The position numbers and the translations under genes were made by a program. Shown one piece after another: positions 32,874-40,892 of a DNA stretch of 57,345 nucleotides; the stretch's first letter is position 1; the number at the start of each line of letters is the position of its first letter. The notes under the pieces were generated by a model that was not told the origin of the DNA, ran no database searches, and saw only the letters and a list, made by a program, of their open reading frames with translations. The stretch covers positions 1 to 57,345 of the forward strand of contig JAFWBQ010000068.1 of NCBI GenBank assembly GCA_017507125.1, given 5' to 3'. This stretch comes from Lentisphaeria bacterium. GTDB lineage: Bacteria; Verrucomicrobiota; Lentisphaeria; Victivallales; Victivallaceae.

Positions 32874-33928
32874 GCCAACTCCTTTTCTTCAGCATCGCGG
32901 CAGTAGCACTCCAAATCATCTGCGGTCATAACTCTGCCGTTTCCGTAAAACTCCCGGTACCACCGGACGGTGTGCTCGATTGCCTTTCCGGAGCTCCAAA
33001 CGCCATGCCATTTGAGCTCTTTTGCAGCCTTGGAACAATCCAGACGCAAAAGCGACGCTTCGTGAGGAGCATTCTTTTCTTCTTCATATTCAAAACGCAT
33101 TTTTTCCCAGAAGCGGTGCATTCTGTCAGCCACCTCTCCCACAGTCAGAGTATCTTTTTCTGCGGGGCCGAAGTTCCAGCTGCCGGCGCGGGATGGATCT
33201 TTGTAAAGCTCAGCTGCAAGATGAAGATATCCGCTCAGAGGTTCAAGGACATGCTGCCAGGGACGCACAGCGCCGGGATTGCGGAGCTTGGCAACAGAGC
33301 CTTTGACCGCTCCGCGCACAAGGTCGGGGATCAAACGGTCTGCTGCCCAGTCGCCGCCGCCAATCACATTGCCCGCCCGGGCAGAGGCACAGCGGACTCG
33401 GGACTCCGGAATAAAGAAAGAGCGGTTATAACTTGAAATCACCATTTCAGCCGCCGCTTTGGAACCGCTGTAAGGATCATATCCGCCAAGGGGGGAATCC
33501 TCTGCAAAAGGGAGGCCGTTTTCGGGGTTTTCATAACACTTATCGGTGGTTACAGCCACCACACTCTGAACACTTTTACATCTCCGGCAGCATTCAAGAA
33601 GATTGACGGTTCCCATGACGTTCACATCAAAGGTTTCCGCAGGTTCTTTATAAGAAAGACGCACCAAAGGCTGTGCGGCAAGATGAAAGACGATTTCCGG
33701 CTGAAAAGAGTCAAATATTTTCTGCAGACTTTCACGCTCCCGGATATCACAGAAAAAAGATTTTCCGTCATTTTCAAGCAGATGAAAATGTGCAGGTTTT
33801 TCCACAGGCAGGGAAACGCCGCAAAGTTCTGCTCCGAGCCGGGAAAGCCAGAAGCCCAGCCACGAACCTTTGAATCCGGTATGGCCGGTGATAAGACACC
33901 TGCGTTTGCTGTAAACTCCGTCAAACAT
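32861..33928 (-). CDS. rfbG: CDP-glucose 4,6-dehydratase
   Basis: A 355-residue short-chain dehydrogenase that converts CDP-glucose to CDP-4-keto-6-deoxyglucose. It has the NAD site GHTGFKG, the active-site segment TTDKCYENPE, YDPYSGSKAA with the YxxxK pair, and the substrate region RAGNVIGGGDWAADRLIPD typical of RfbG. The start at 33928 has GGGGGAG four bases upstream; the longer open frame to 34024 overlaps rfbF and is rejected. It acts between RfbF and RfbH, and its 3' end overlaps rfbH. Confidence 0.95.
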   Translation of the reverse strand: MFDGVYSKRRCLITGHTGFKGSWLGFWLSRLGAELCGVSLPVEKPAHFHLLENDGKSFFCDIRERESLQKIFDSFQPEIVFHLAAQPLVRLSYKEPAETFDVNVMGTVNLLECCRRCKSVQSVVAVTTDKCYENPENGLPFAEDSPLGGYDPYSGSKAAAEMVISSYNRSFFIPESRVRCASARAGNVIGGGDWAADRLIPDLVRGAVKGSVAKLRNPGAVRPWQHVLEPLSGYLHLAAELYKDPSRAGSWNFGPAEKDTLTVGEVADRMHRFWEKMRFEYEEEKNAPHEASLLRLDCSKAAKELKWHGVWSSGKAIEHTVRWYREFYGNGRVMTADDLECYCRDAEEKELAWTR

Positions 33929-33939
33929 CCTGCTCCCCC

Positions 33940-34743
33940 TTATTTCCAGAACTTTGTCCAGGGAGCAGCATTTTCTTTCCACATATCGTTGAGCATTGTG
34001 TGCTCTCTGGGCGTGTCCATACACTGCCAGAATCCCTCGTGACGAAACGCCGCCATCTCGCCGGCGGCGACGGCGTCGTGGAGCGGCTGCTGTTCAAGAA
34101 AACAATCTTCCTCAGGAATGAAACGGGAAACAAAACTTTTCTGCATGACCATGAATCCGCCGTTGATGTATCCGGAAATCCGGCTGGGCTTTTCAACAAA
34201 AGATTTTACTTTATTATCCTGAGATATCCTGATTTCGCCGAAACGCGCCGCCGGATGAACAGCCCCCACAGTCAATTCAACTTTCTGAGAGCGGTGGAAC
34301 TCCAGCTCCGCAGCGATATCAATGTCACTGACACCGTCGCCGTAGGTCAGAAAAAAGCAGTCATCCTCATCTCTCAGATAATTTGAAGCGATCCGCACCC
34401 GGGAACCGGTGCCGGAGCTGACACCGGTTCCGGCAAGGGTGATCTCCCAGTCGCTTTCATCACTTTTGTCGTGAAATTGAAGCTGATTCTTTCTGCCGGG
34501 GAAAATGGTAGCGTCAGTGGTTCTCAGCTGATAATTGGCAAAATAGTCTACAAAACATTCCCTTTTGTAACCGAGGCAGAGGATAAAGCGTCGCACCCCG
34601 AAAGCGGCATAACTTTTCATGATATGCCAGACAATGGGCTGTTCCCCGATGGGGACCATCGGTTTGGGGAGAAGCTCTGTCACCTCTCTCAAACGTGTTC
34701 CCATGCCTCCGCAAAGGATCATCAGTGGCGGCATCTTATTCAT
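33940..34743 (-). CDS. rfbF: Glucose-1-phosphate cytidylyltransferase
   Basis: A 267-residue nucleotidyltransferase that makes CDP-glucose from CTP and glucose 1-phosphate. The N-terminal signature LCGGMGTRLREVTELLPKPM, then YGDGVSDIDI with the catalytic aspartate, and the C-terminal FWQCMDTPRE fit RfbF. The start is placed at 34743; a second ATG at 34734 is possible. It overlaps the epimerase stop by eight bases, so the genes are translationally coupled. It opens the CDP-dideoxyhexose branch. Confidence 0.95.
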   Translation of the reverse strand: MNKMPPLMILCGGMGTRLREVTELLPKPMVPIGEQPIVWHIMKSYAAFGVRRFILCLGYKRECFVDYFANYQLRTTDATIFPGRKNQLQFHDKSDESDWEITLAGTGVSSGTGSRVRIASNYLRDEDDCFFLTYGDGVSDIDIAAELEFHRSQKVELTVGAVHPAARFGEIRISQDNKVKSFVEKPSRISGYINGGFMVMQKSFVSRFIPEEDCFLEQQPLHDAVAAGEMAAFRHEGFWQCMDTPREHTMLNDMWKENAAPWTKFWK

Positions 34744-35725
34744 TGTTGCTGTAATTCTCCATATAATATCCAACCATTTCCCGGATCCCTGCTTTGATAT
34801 CATACAGTCTGCGGTATCCGAGTTCCTCTTCAGCACGGGAAACATCGGCAAAAGAGTGGGGAATATCACCGGCTCTTCCGGGAGCATACTTCACCTCGAC
34901 ATCTCCGCAGGGAACCCCCCGCAGTACCAATGCCTCTTTAAGAGCCTCAAAAAGTTCATTGAGATTTGTTCTGCCCCCTGCTGCTACGTTGTAGACCCGA
35001 TGGCCGCTGCCCTCCCGGAGCGCCGCAAGCATATTGGCACTGACAACGTTGGCAACGAAAGTAAAATCTCTTGAGTTGGTTCCGTCGCCGAAAATAACGG
35101 GGCTTTCATGGCGGAGCAGTGCCGTCACGAAACGGGGTATCACGGCGGCGTATGCGCCCCGTGGATCCTGCCGGGGACCGAAGACATTAAAATAGCGGAG
35201 CCCGGTGACTTTGATTCCGTAAACACTTGCAAAGTTCGCGCCGAAAAGCTCATTTGTGTATTTGGTCACAGCGTAGGGAGAAAGCGCAGTACCGATCCGC
35301 TCTTCGGTTTTGGGAAGTTTTTCCTCATCACCGTACACAGAAGAACTTGAAGCATAGACAAAAGATTCCACTTTCGCTTCAACAGCAGCATGCAGAACAT
35401 TTACAAATCCCGCCACATTGACTGAAGTTGATTCAGCGGGATCTGCGATGGAACGGGGAACCGATCCCAAAGCCGCTTCATGAAATACGATCTTCACATT
35501 TTTCAAAGCGCTCCGGCAGACATCCCGATTTCTGATATCCCCTTCGATGAGGTTGAAACGGGGGTTTGTCAGTGCAGAGACAAGATTTTCCCGTCTTCCG
35601 GTGGCGAAGTTGTCAAGACAGACCACTTCGTTGCCTTTTGCAAGAAGCGAATCCACCAGATGCGAACCGATAAATCCGGCGCCTCCGGTGACCAGTACTT
35701 TGGTATTGGTGATTTGTTTTTCCAT
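34736..35725 (-). CDS. UDP-N-acetylhexosamine 4-epimerase (WbpP/TviC-like)
   Basis: A 329-residue NAD-dependent epimerase. It has GGAGFIGSH (residues 14-22), the ALGSVPRSIADP region, SSSSVYGDEEKLPKTEE, and SPYAVTKYTNE with the YxxxK pair. The RYFNVFGPRQDPRGAYAAVIP stretch is characteristic of the WbpP/TviC group, which acts on UDP-GlcNAc or its uronic acid. Together with the dehydrogenase just upstream it would give UDP-N-acetylgalactosaminuronate, as in Vi antigen synthesis. Acting on UDP-glucuronate is the main alternative. It starts three bases after the dehydrogenase stop. Confidence 0.9.
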   Translation of the reverse strand: MEKQITNTKVLVTGGAGFIGSHLVDSLLAKGNEVVCLDNFATGRRENLVSALTNPRFNLIEGDIRNRDVCRSALKNVKIVFHEAALGSVPRSIADPAESTSVNVAGFVNVLHAAVEAKVESFVYASSSSVYGDEEKLPKTEERIGTALSPYAVTKYTNELFGANFASVYGIKVTGLRYFNVFGPRQDPRGAYAAVIPRFVTALLRHESPVIFGDGTNSRDFTFVANVVSANMLAALREGSGHRVYNVAAGGRTNLNELFEALKEALVLRGVPCGDVEVKYAPGRAGDIPHSFADVSRAEEELGYRRLYDIKAGIREMVGYYMENYSNNE

Positions 35726-35727
35726 AA

Positions 35728-37014
35728 TTAAAGCCGTCCGTCAACCAGTTCAGAGGGCAAAAAGCCCTTCACATCAAAAATGACCCGCCGGGGTTTGCTG
35801 AAAGCGCTCCACTCCAAGTTTTGGAACTGCCGATGAGCTACTGCCGCCACCACGGCATCGTATTCAGCAGGATCAAGCTGAGAGAAATCATTCACTGCCT
35901 CGAATCCGTAACATTCTCTGACCTCCTCAGGATCTGCCCACGGATCGCAAATATCGACCCGGCAGCCGAAATCTCTGAGCGCCCTGACAACTCCCGGCAC
36001 CTGGGAGTTACGGATATCAGGACAATTTTCCTTGAATGTCACACCAAGGACAAGCACTTTCGAGTCGCAGATCTGCTGATTTTTTTTGATCATCAGCTTG
36101 ACAACTCTTGTGGCGACGTATTCATTCATACCATCGTTGATGCGTCTCCCGGCAAGAATGACTTCAGGGAGATACCCCAAAGCCTGAGCTTTGTAGGTCA
36201 GATAATAGGGATCGACTCCGATGCAATGCCCCCCGACAAGACCGGGTTTGAAGGGCAGAAAGTTCCACTTCGTTCCCGCTGCGGCAAGCACATCATTGGT
36301 ATCGATCTGCATCAGATGAAAGATTTTGGCAAGTTCGTTGACAAAAGCAATATTCAGATCCCGCTGGGAATTCTCTATAACTTTTGCGGCCTCAGCCACC
36401 TTGATGGAACTTGCCATAAATGTCCCTGCGGAAAGGATCGAGTCATAAAGCGCCTTCACCTGAAGAGCAACCTCAGGTGTGGAGCCGGAAACGACCTTCA
36501 ATATTTGAGTGAGCGTATGGGTCTTGTCACCGGGATTGATCCTTTCAGGACTGTATCCGCAGAAAAATCCGGCGTTGTATGCAAGGCCGCTGAAACGCTC
36601 CACCACAGGCACACAATCCTCCTCGGTGCAGCCGGGGTAAACGGTGCTTTCGTAGATGACGATACTGCCCTTCCGGATCACCTTGCCCACAGTTTCAGAC
36701 GCCCGGATCAAAGGGGTCAGATCGGGATGATTGTGTTCATCCACGGGAGTCGGAACAGTGACAATAAAAATGTCTCTGTCCCGCAGGTCGTTGATATCAT
36801 TGCTGTAACGCAGAAACTCTGCAGCCTTGAGATCTTCGGAAGAGGTCTCAAGAGTCACATCAATGCCGCGGCGCAGCATCTCAAGGCGGTCGGTTTTGAC
36901 ATCAAAACCGACCACATCAAATTTGCGTCCGAACTCCACTGCCAGAGGCAGCCCCACATAGCCGAGACCGATAATAGCGATCTTCGCTGTAAAATTTTTA
37001 ATTTTTTCCATCAT
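35728..37014 (-). CDS. UDP-N-acetyl-hexosamine 6-dehydrogenase (WbpO/TviB-like)
   Basis: A 428-residue nucleotide-sugar dehydrogenase that oxidises C6 to a uronic acid in two NAD steps. It has GLGYVGLPLA at the NAD site, TVPTPVDEHNHPDL, ESTVYPGCTEE, SPERINPGD, the hinge lysine region NSQRDLNIAFVNELA, and the catalytic cysteine in GGHCIGVDPYYLT. These fit the UDP-GlcNAc/GalNAc branch (WbpO, TviB) better than Ugd. The start at 37014 has no ribosome binding site and lies only a few bases from the predicted transcription start. It is the first gene of the nucleotide-sugar operon. Confidence 0.92.
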   Translation of the reverse strand: MMEKIKNFTAKIAIIGLGYVGLPLAVEFGRKFDVVGFDVKTDRLEMLRRGIDVTLETSSEDLKAAEFLRYSNDINDLRDRDIFIVTVPTPVDEHNHPDLTPLIRASETVGKVIRKGSIVIYESTVYPGCTEEDCVPVVERFSGLAYNAGFFCGYSPERINPGDKTHTLTQILKVVSGSTPEVALQVKALYDSILSAGTFMASSIKVAEAAKVIENSQRDLNIAFVNELAKIFHLMQIDTNDVLAAAGTKWNFLPFKPGLVGGHCIGVDPYYLTYKAQALGYLPEVILAGRRINDGMNEYVATRVVKLMIKKNQQICDSKVLVLGVTFKENCPDIRNSQVPGVVRALRDFGCRVDICDPWADPEEVRECYGFEAVNDFSQLDPAEYDAVVAAVAHRQFQNLEWSAFSKPRRVIFDVKGFLPSELVDGRL

Positions 37015-37023
37015 AATAGGGAT

Positions 37024-37052
37024 AATATACACCATGTACGCCATTTTTGCAA
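37024..37052 (-). promoter_or_regulatory. Promoter of the nucleotide-sugar operon
   Basis: Minus-strand TTGCAA (37047-37052), 17-bp spacer, TATATT (37024-37029). Its expected start point (about 37017) is three or four bases from the ATG at 37014. Confidence 0.65.
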
Positions 37053-37120
37053 GTCCACACTTTTTCTTACGTTACATTTTGAAAAAAGAGCTTTTGCACA
37101 GCTTTTCCTTTTACTCCGTC

Positions 37121-37149
37121 TTGCATAATCAAAAAATCAGGTGTATAGT
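37121..37149 (+). promoter_or_regulatory. Promoter of the beta-galactosidase gene
   Basis: TTGCAT (37121-37126), 17-bp spacer, TATAGT (37144-37149). The leader to the start at 37246 is about 90 bases. Confidence 0.65.
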
Positions 37150-37162
37150 AGGGCGGGTTCAC

Positions 37163-37174
37163 TTGTCCAGACAA
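37163..37174. promoter_or_regulatory. Operator-like inverted repeat TTGTCCAGACAA
   Basis: Perfect 5-bp arms TTGTC/GACAA around a two-base centre, placed about 7-18 bases after the predicted start point. The pattern resembles operators of GntR-type sugar repressors. No regulator gene is adjacent. Confidence 0.45.
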
Positions 37175-37245
37175 CCCAAAGAGTGCTGTCATGAGTTTTT
37201 TCACGATCATTTCGGAACATTTTTCAAATAAAGAAAGAAAACAAT

Positions 37246-38997
37246 ATGTCTGAAGTTGAATTCAAAGAACGGAAAATTTTTATTGATGGTAAACCGACTC
37301 AGATCTTTTCCGGTGCCATCCATTATTTCAGAGTCCATCCCGATCTCTGGCGCGACCGCCTTGAAAAACTTGCCATGTGCGGTTTCAACTGCCTTGAAAC
37401 CTATATGTGCTGGAACTTGCACGAACCCCATGAAGGTCAGTTTGACTTTTCCGGAATGCTGGATTTTACCCGCTTCATCAAAATCGCCGGGGAGCTGGGG
37501 CTTTATGTGATCCTGCGTCCCGGTCCCTACATTTGCGCCGAATGGGACAACGGCGGACTCCCCCACTGGCTTATGACCAAAGAGGGACTTGAGTTCCGGC
37601 GTTACAACAGGATCTACCTGGAGTATGTCCAAAAATACTTTGATCAGATCATGCCCCTTATCAAACCGTTGCAGTACGATGAGGGCGGTCCCATCATCGC
37701 CATGCAGATCGAAAATGAATACGGCTCTTACGGACACGATGATGAATATATCAGCGCCTTGCGTGACATGACCTTGAACGCCGGTATCACAGTTCCCCTT
37801 TTCACTGCCGACGGAGCGGCAATGATGTATCTGAACAACGGTATGCTCCCCGGAACAACTGCCATGCTCACCGGCGGCAGCCGCGCTCAGATCGGCTGCG
37901 AGCTCCTCAAATCTTTGCGCCCTGATGATCCGCCGTTTTACATGGAGTTCTGGCTGGGATGGTTTGACCAGTGGAAAAACGCCACCCATAAAAGCCGCAG
38001 TGCTGAAGATGTGGCGCGGGAGTTTGATGATATCGTCCGCACCGGTGCCAATGTGAATATGTATATGTTCCACGGCGGAACCAACTTCGGATTCACTGCA
38101 GGCGCCAACAAGACCCGCAAAAATGCGGAGTACCTCAGCGATACAACAAGCTACGACTACGATGCACCGATTTCGGAATGGGGCGATGTGACTCCCAAGT
38201 ACTTCAAACTTCAGGAGGTGGTGAAAAAATATTTCCCCGATGCCAGAACCGGGACACCCGCTCCCGTGAAACGGAAAGGTTACGGCAAAATTGATTTCAC
38301 AGGCAGCGTCACCATCTTTGATGCACTGGATCAAATCAGCACGCCCGTAAAATCCAAATCGCCTCTTTCCATGGAGCAGCTGGATCAATCTTTCGGCTTT
38401 GTCCACTACCGGACGCACATTGCAGGTCCCCACAAGGGCAATTTGTGGGCGCCAGTTGTGGGAGACAGTGCGGATATCTTTATCAACGGCAAAAAGATCG
38501 GCAACATCTACCGGGATGAAAAAGCAGAGGGTATTGATTTCACCATTCCTCCTGAGGGAGCCGACATTGATGTGCTTGTGGAAAGTTTCGGACGCGTCAA
38601 CTACGGATACCTCACCGGCAGAGACGCCAAAGGACTCCCTGAGGGACTTCTTTCATGGAACGCCTTCCTCTTTGACTGGCAGAACTGGTCTCTGCCCATG
38701 GATAATCTGGAAAAACTCAAGTTCGGTGCCTTGAAAGCAGATCTTGAAGTACCTACATTCTATAAAGGTGAATTTGAGGTGGATGAGATCGCCGAAACCT
38801 TCATCAAGTTCCCCGGCGTCCGGGGCGTGGTCTGGGTCAACGGTTTCAACCTGGGACGCTACTGGCGCGTGGGTTCTGCCAATACGCTCTATGTGCCCTC
38901 CCCCATTCTCAAACAGGGCAAAAACGAAATCATCGTTTTTGAGACGGAATTGCTTCTGGCGCCCTATGCAGAGTCCGTAGACACTGCCATTATGTAA
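37246..38997 (+). CDS. Beta-galactosidase, glycoside hydrolase family 35
   Basis: A 583-residue GH35 enzyme that releases terminal beta-galactose. The barrel carries the acid/base glutamate in QIENEYGSYG (E158) and the nucleophile in FYMEFWLGWFDQW (E234). MFHGGTNFGF and the N-terminal GAIHYFRVHPDLWRDRLEKL are also diagnostic. C-terminal jelly-roll domains follow from about residue 390 (VWVNGFNLGRYW near the end). There is no signal peptide, so it works in the cytoplasm on imported oligosaccharides or glycosides. It has its own promoter and operator-like site. It might act on galactosylated mucin or milk-type sugars; galE at 15.7 kb could process the product. Confidence 0.95.
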   Translation: MSEVEFKERKIFIDGKPTQIFSGAIHYFRVHPDLWRDRLEKLAMCGFNCLETYMCWNLHEPHEGQFDFSGMLDFTRFIKIAGELGLYVILRPGPYICAEWDNGGLPHWLMTKEGLEFRRYNRIYLEYVQKYFDQIMPLIKPLQYDEGGPIIAMQIENEYGSYGHDDEYISALRDMTLNAGITVPLFTADGAAMMYLNNGMLPGTTAMLTGGSRAQIGCELLKSLRPDDPPFYMEFWLGWFDQWKNATHKSRSAEDVAREFDDIVRTGANVNMYMFHGGTNFGFTAGANKTRKNAEYLSDTTSYDYDAPISEWGDVTPKYFKLQEVVKKYFPDARTGTPAPVKRKGYGKIDFTGSVTIFDALDQISTPVKSKSPLSMEQLDQSFGFVHYRTHIAGPHKGNLWAPVVGDSADIFINGKKIGNIYRDEKAEGIDFTIPPEGADIDVLVESFGRVNYGYLTGRDAKGLPEGLLSWNAFLFDWQNWSLPMDNLEKLKFGALKADLEVPTFYKGEFEVDEIAETFIKFPGVRGVVWVNGFNLGRYWRVGSANTLYVPSPILKQGKNEIIVFETELLLAPYAESVDTAIM

Positions 38998-39006
38998 ACA
39001 ATATAC

Positions 39007-39065
39007 AAAAAGGCGGCGCACTGTTTAAATCGGAGATGTCCGACTTCTCCGATAAAAGCGCCGCC
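39007..39065 (-). terminator. Hairpin terminator between beta-galactosidase and amidohydrolase genes
   Basis: GGCGGCGC (39012-39019) pairs with GCGCCGCC (39058-39065), with an inner CGGAGA/TCTCCG stem. On the minus strand a T5 tract follows, so it probably ends the amidohydrolase transcript; on the plus strand no T tract follows. Confidence 0.6.
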
Positions 39066-39081
39066 CCCCCTCAATTTGCGG

Positions 39082-39130
39082 TTCTCGCAACCCGTCGCAG
39101 CTGCGAATTATTTCGAAGCCGATGTTCGGC
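39082..39130. repeat. Dispersed palindromic repeat, copy 2
   Basis: About 80% identical to the element at 936-985. Its second hairpin, GAAGCCGA/TCGGCTTC (39116-39123 with 39126-39133), reaches into the stop codon of the amidohydrolase gene. Confidence 0.6.
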
Positions 39131-39131
39131 T

Positions 39132-40004
39132 TCAGATATTGAGCAGTCTTTTGGCGTTGAGCCGGGCGATTTTTTCAAAGACCTCTTCCGAGATCCTGCC
39201 GGAGTCTCTCAGTTCGATGAGGAATCCTGCCAGAGGGAGCTCCTGGTTTGCGTAGCAGATGTCAGTTCCGAAGCAGAGCCGGTCCTGAAATTCGGAGAGG
39301 AACTTGACGGCGTAATCCGGGTCACGGTGCAGGGCATTGTAGCCGCTGCCCGCAGAAAGGTCGCCCCACAAGTTAGGGTAACGACGGAAAAGTTTCGGCA
39401 CGACGCCCTCCTCTTTAATGGGATATGAGGGGTATCCGCTGTGGTCGCCCGCCGTTTCAAGAACGCCGATCTCGCTCCAGAAAGCAGGACCGTGTCCCAG
39501 CAGGATCAATTTGGGAAATTTCCGCAGCACGAACTCCAACTGGGGCAGTCCGGGGTCGTCTACAAGTCCGTAGAAGTATCCGACACGGCTTGTGTCGTCA
39601 AAGATCACCGGCAGCCCCGCCGCCTCAAACTGGCGGAACATGTTCAATACACGCTCGTCCCTGAAGTACATGTTGGGCATGAACTCCCCCACCCCCAGAC
39701 AGCCGTGTTCTTTGAACCAGTTGATCCACACCGAAAAATCAGTGGAGGAACAGTTTTCAATACCACGGGGGTCAATGTTGAAAAAAGGGACAAAACGGTC
39801 AGGATAGCGGCGGCATATTTCCATCACCTCCTGATTGGATTGAGGCAGATAAACTTCAGGCCCGATCAAGGGGAGCAGCACACCCTTTTCGATCCCCAGT
39901 TCATCGTAGCGTCTCAAGACCTCTTCCGCCTTGCAGAAAGTGATGTGTCCATCCTGCGGTGGAGAGTCAAACAAATAAGCGTGGGCGTGGATATCAATAA
40001 ACAT
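39132..40004 (-). CDS. Amidohydrolase-family metal-dependent hydrolase
   Basis: A 290-residue TIM-barrel enzyme of the amidohydrolase-2 type. The N-terminal metal site is FIDIHAHAYLF (HxH on strand 1), a second histidine site is LLGHGPAFW, and the C-terminal aspartate lies in CFGTDICYAN. Members hydrolyse or decarboxylate cyclic and aromatic compounds. The gene is 17 bp downstream of the peptidase gene and shares its promoter. Substrate cannot be read from sequence. Confidence 0.85.
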   Translation of the reverse strand: MFIDIHAHAYLFDSPPQDGHITFCKAEEVLRRYDELGIEKGVLLPLIGPEVYLPQSNQEVMEICRRYPDRFVPFFNIDPRGIENCSSTDFSVWINWFKEHGCLGVGEFMPNMYFRDERVLNMFRQFEAAGLPVIFDDTSRVGYFYGLVDDPGLPQLEFVLRKFPKLILLGHGPAFWSEIGVLETAGDHSGYPSYPIKEEGVVPKLFRRYPNLWGDLSAGSGYNALHRDPDYAVKFLSEFQDRLCFGTDICYANQELPLAGFLIELRDSGRISEEVFEKIARLNAKRLLNI

Positions 40005-40021
40005 GGTGTTTTTCCTTACAA

Positions 40022-40747
40022 TCAGTTATTCAAAGCGAATTTGGGCAAAGTCTCCCCGGCAAGCCACTCTCTGAGGAGTTCCAGGGTGTTGTGCCACTCT
40101 TTTTTAACGATATATTCATTTTCAGTATGTTCTTCGTGGTATCCGCATGAAAGATTCACTCCGCAGATATCACGGCACAGGTGAACGATATCCGTCCCCC
40201 TGAAGCGATCGGGTTCGGTAAAGGCGGTCATGGAGTTGACATAAGTTCGGAACGCATCTGTTCCCACCTTATAGCATTTGAAATCCTCTTTTCCGCAGCG
40301 GTCGATCTGGATCATAAACTGAAAGTCCCGATTGATCTCATCAAACATTTCCGGGAATTGATCTCGCATGAATTTTGCTCCGAAAGAGCCTCCCTCTTCG
40401 CCGTCGGTTACAAGCACTCCGTGCCCCGACTCCCGGAGCAGCCAGAGCATGGCGCAACCGGCACGGTCATCGGCGCCGAGGATGCCTCCTGAGTTGCGAA
40501 GCGTTTCGCCGTCATCTTCAAGGGCAACTTTAATATCCGGATCCCCCACAGTGTCGGCATGGGCAATCAGCAGGACCTTGTTTTTCCGTGTTCCGGGGAA
40601 ATAAACAAACCCCTCATTTCCGTTCCCCGCCTTTCTCACGAATCCCGGCAGGGCGGCAAAGCGTTCAAGTACAGTCTCAGCACGGTGCGGAAGCAAGAGA
40701 AAATCTTTCAGTACGGCACAATCTGATTCATAACTCTTCATAAGCAT
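40022..40747 (-). CDS. M20/M28-type zinc aminopeptidase-like protein
   Basis: A 241-residue metallopeptidase-like protein. The zinc ligands appear in order as LLIAHADTVGDP, LGADDRAGCAML, VTDGEEGGSFGA and, at the end, CGYHEEHTENEYI. This is the co-catalytic two-zinc site of the M20/M28 clan. It is shorter than usual and seems to lack the dimerisation lid domain of M20 enzymes. The start is uncertain: ATG 40747 is used; GTG 40759 and ATG 40741 are possible. It forms an operon with the amidohydrolase. Peptide or acyl-amino-acid cleavage is likely. Confidence 0.82.
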   Translation of the reverse strand: MLMKSYESDCAVLKDFLLLPHRAETVLERFAALPGFVRKAGNGNEGFVYFPGTRKNKVLLIAHADTVGDPDIKVALEDDGETLRNSGGILGADDRAGCAMLWLLRESGHGVLVTDGEEGGSFGAKFMRDQFPEMFDEINRDFQFMIQIDRCGKEDFKCYKVGTDAFRTYVNSMTAFTEPDRFRGTDIVHLCRDICGVNLSCGYHEEHTENEYIVKKEWHNTLELLREWLAGETLPKFALNN

Positions 40748-40781
40748 GTTTTTCTTCACTTTCTTTCAAATACGGCGTTTT

Positions 40782-40810
40782 AATATACCACAGGAGTATA
40801 TTTTTTACAA
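40782..40810 (-). promoter_or_regulatory. Promoter of the peptidase-amidohydrolase operon
   Basis: Minus-strand TTGTAA (40805-40810), 17-bp spacer, TATATT (40782-40787). Confidence 0.6.
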
Positions 40811-40827
40811 ATACTCTTTTTCAAGAA

Positions 40828-40856
40828 TTGTTTTTGCGGCATTCCGGGTGTATATT
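40828..40856 (+). promoter_or_regulatory. Promoter of the DEAD-box helicase gene
   Basis: TTGTTT (40828-40833), 17-bp spacer, TATATT (40851-40856); divergent from the peptidase promoter. The leader is about 30 bases. Confidence 0.55.
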
Positions 40857-40892
40857 AAAAGTTTGACATTCACTTGACTTTTAAGGAACAAC

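Noticed and set aside
37207..38433. 408-codon minus-strand frame inside the GH35 gene
   Set aside because: It is a mirror of the strongly conserved beta-galactosidase frame; His/Gly/Val-rich composition is typical of such shadows.
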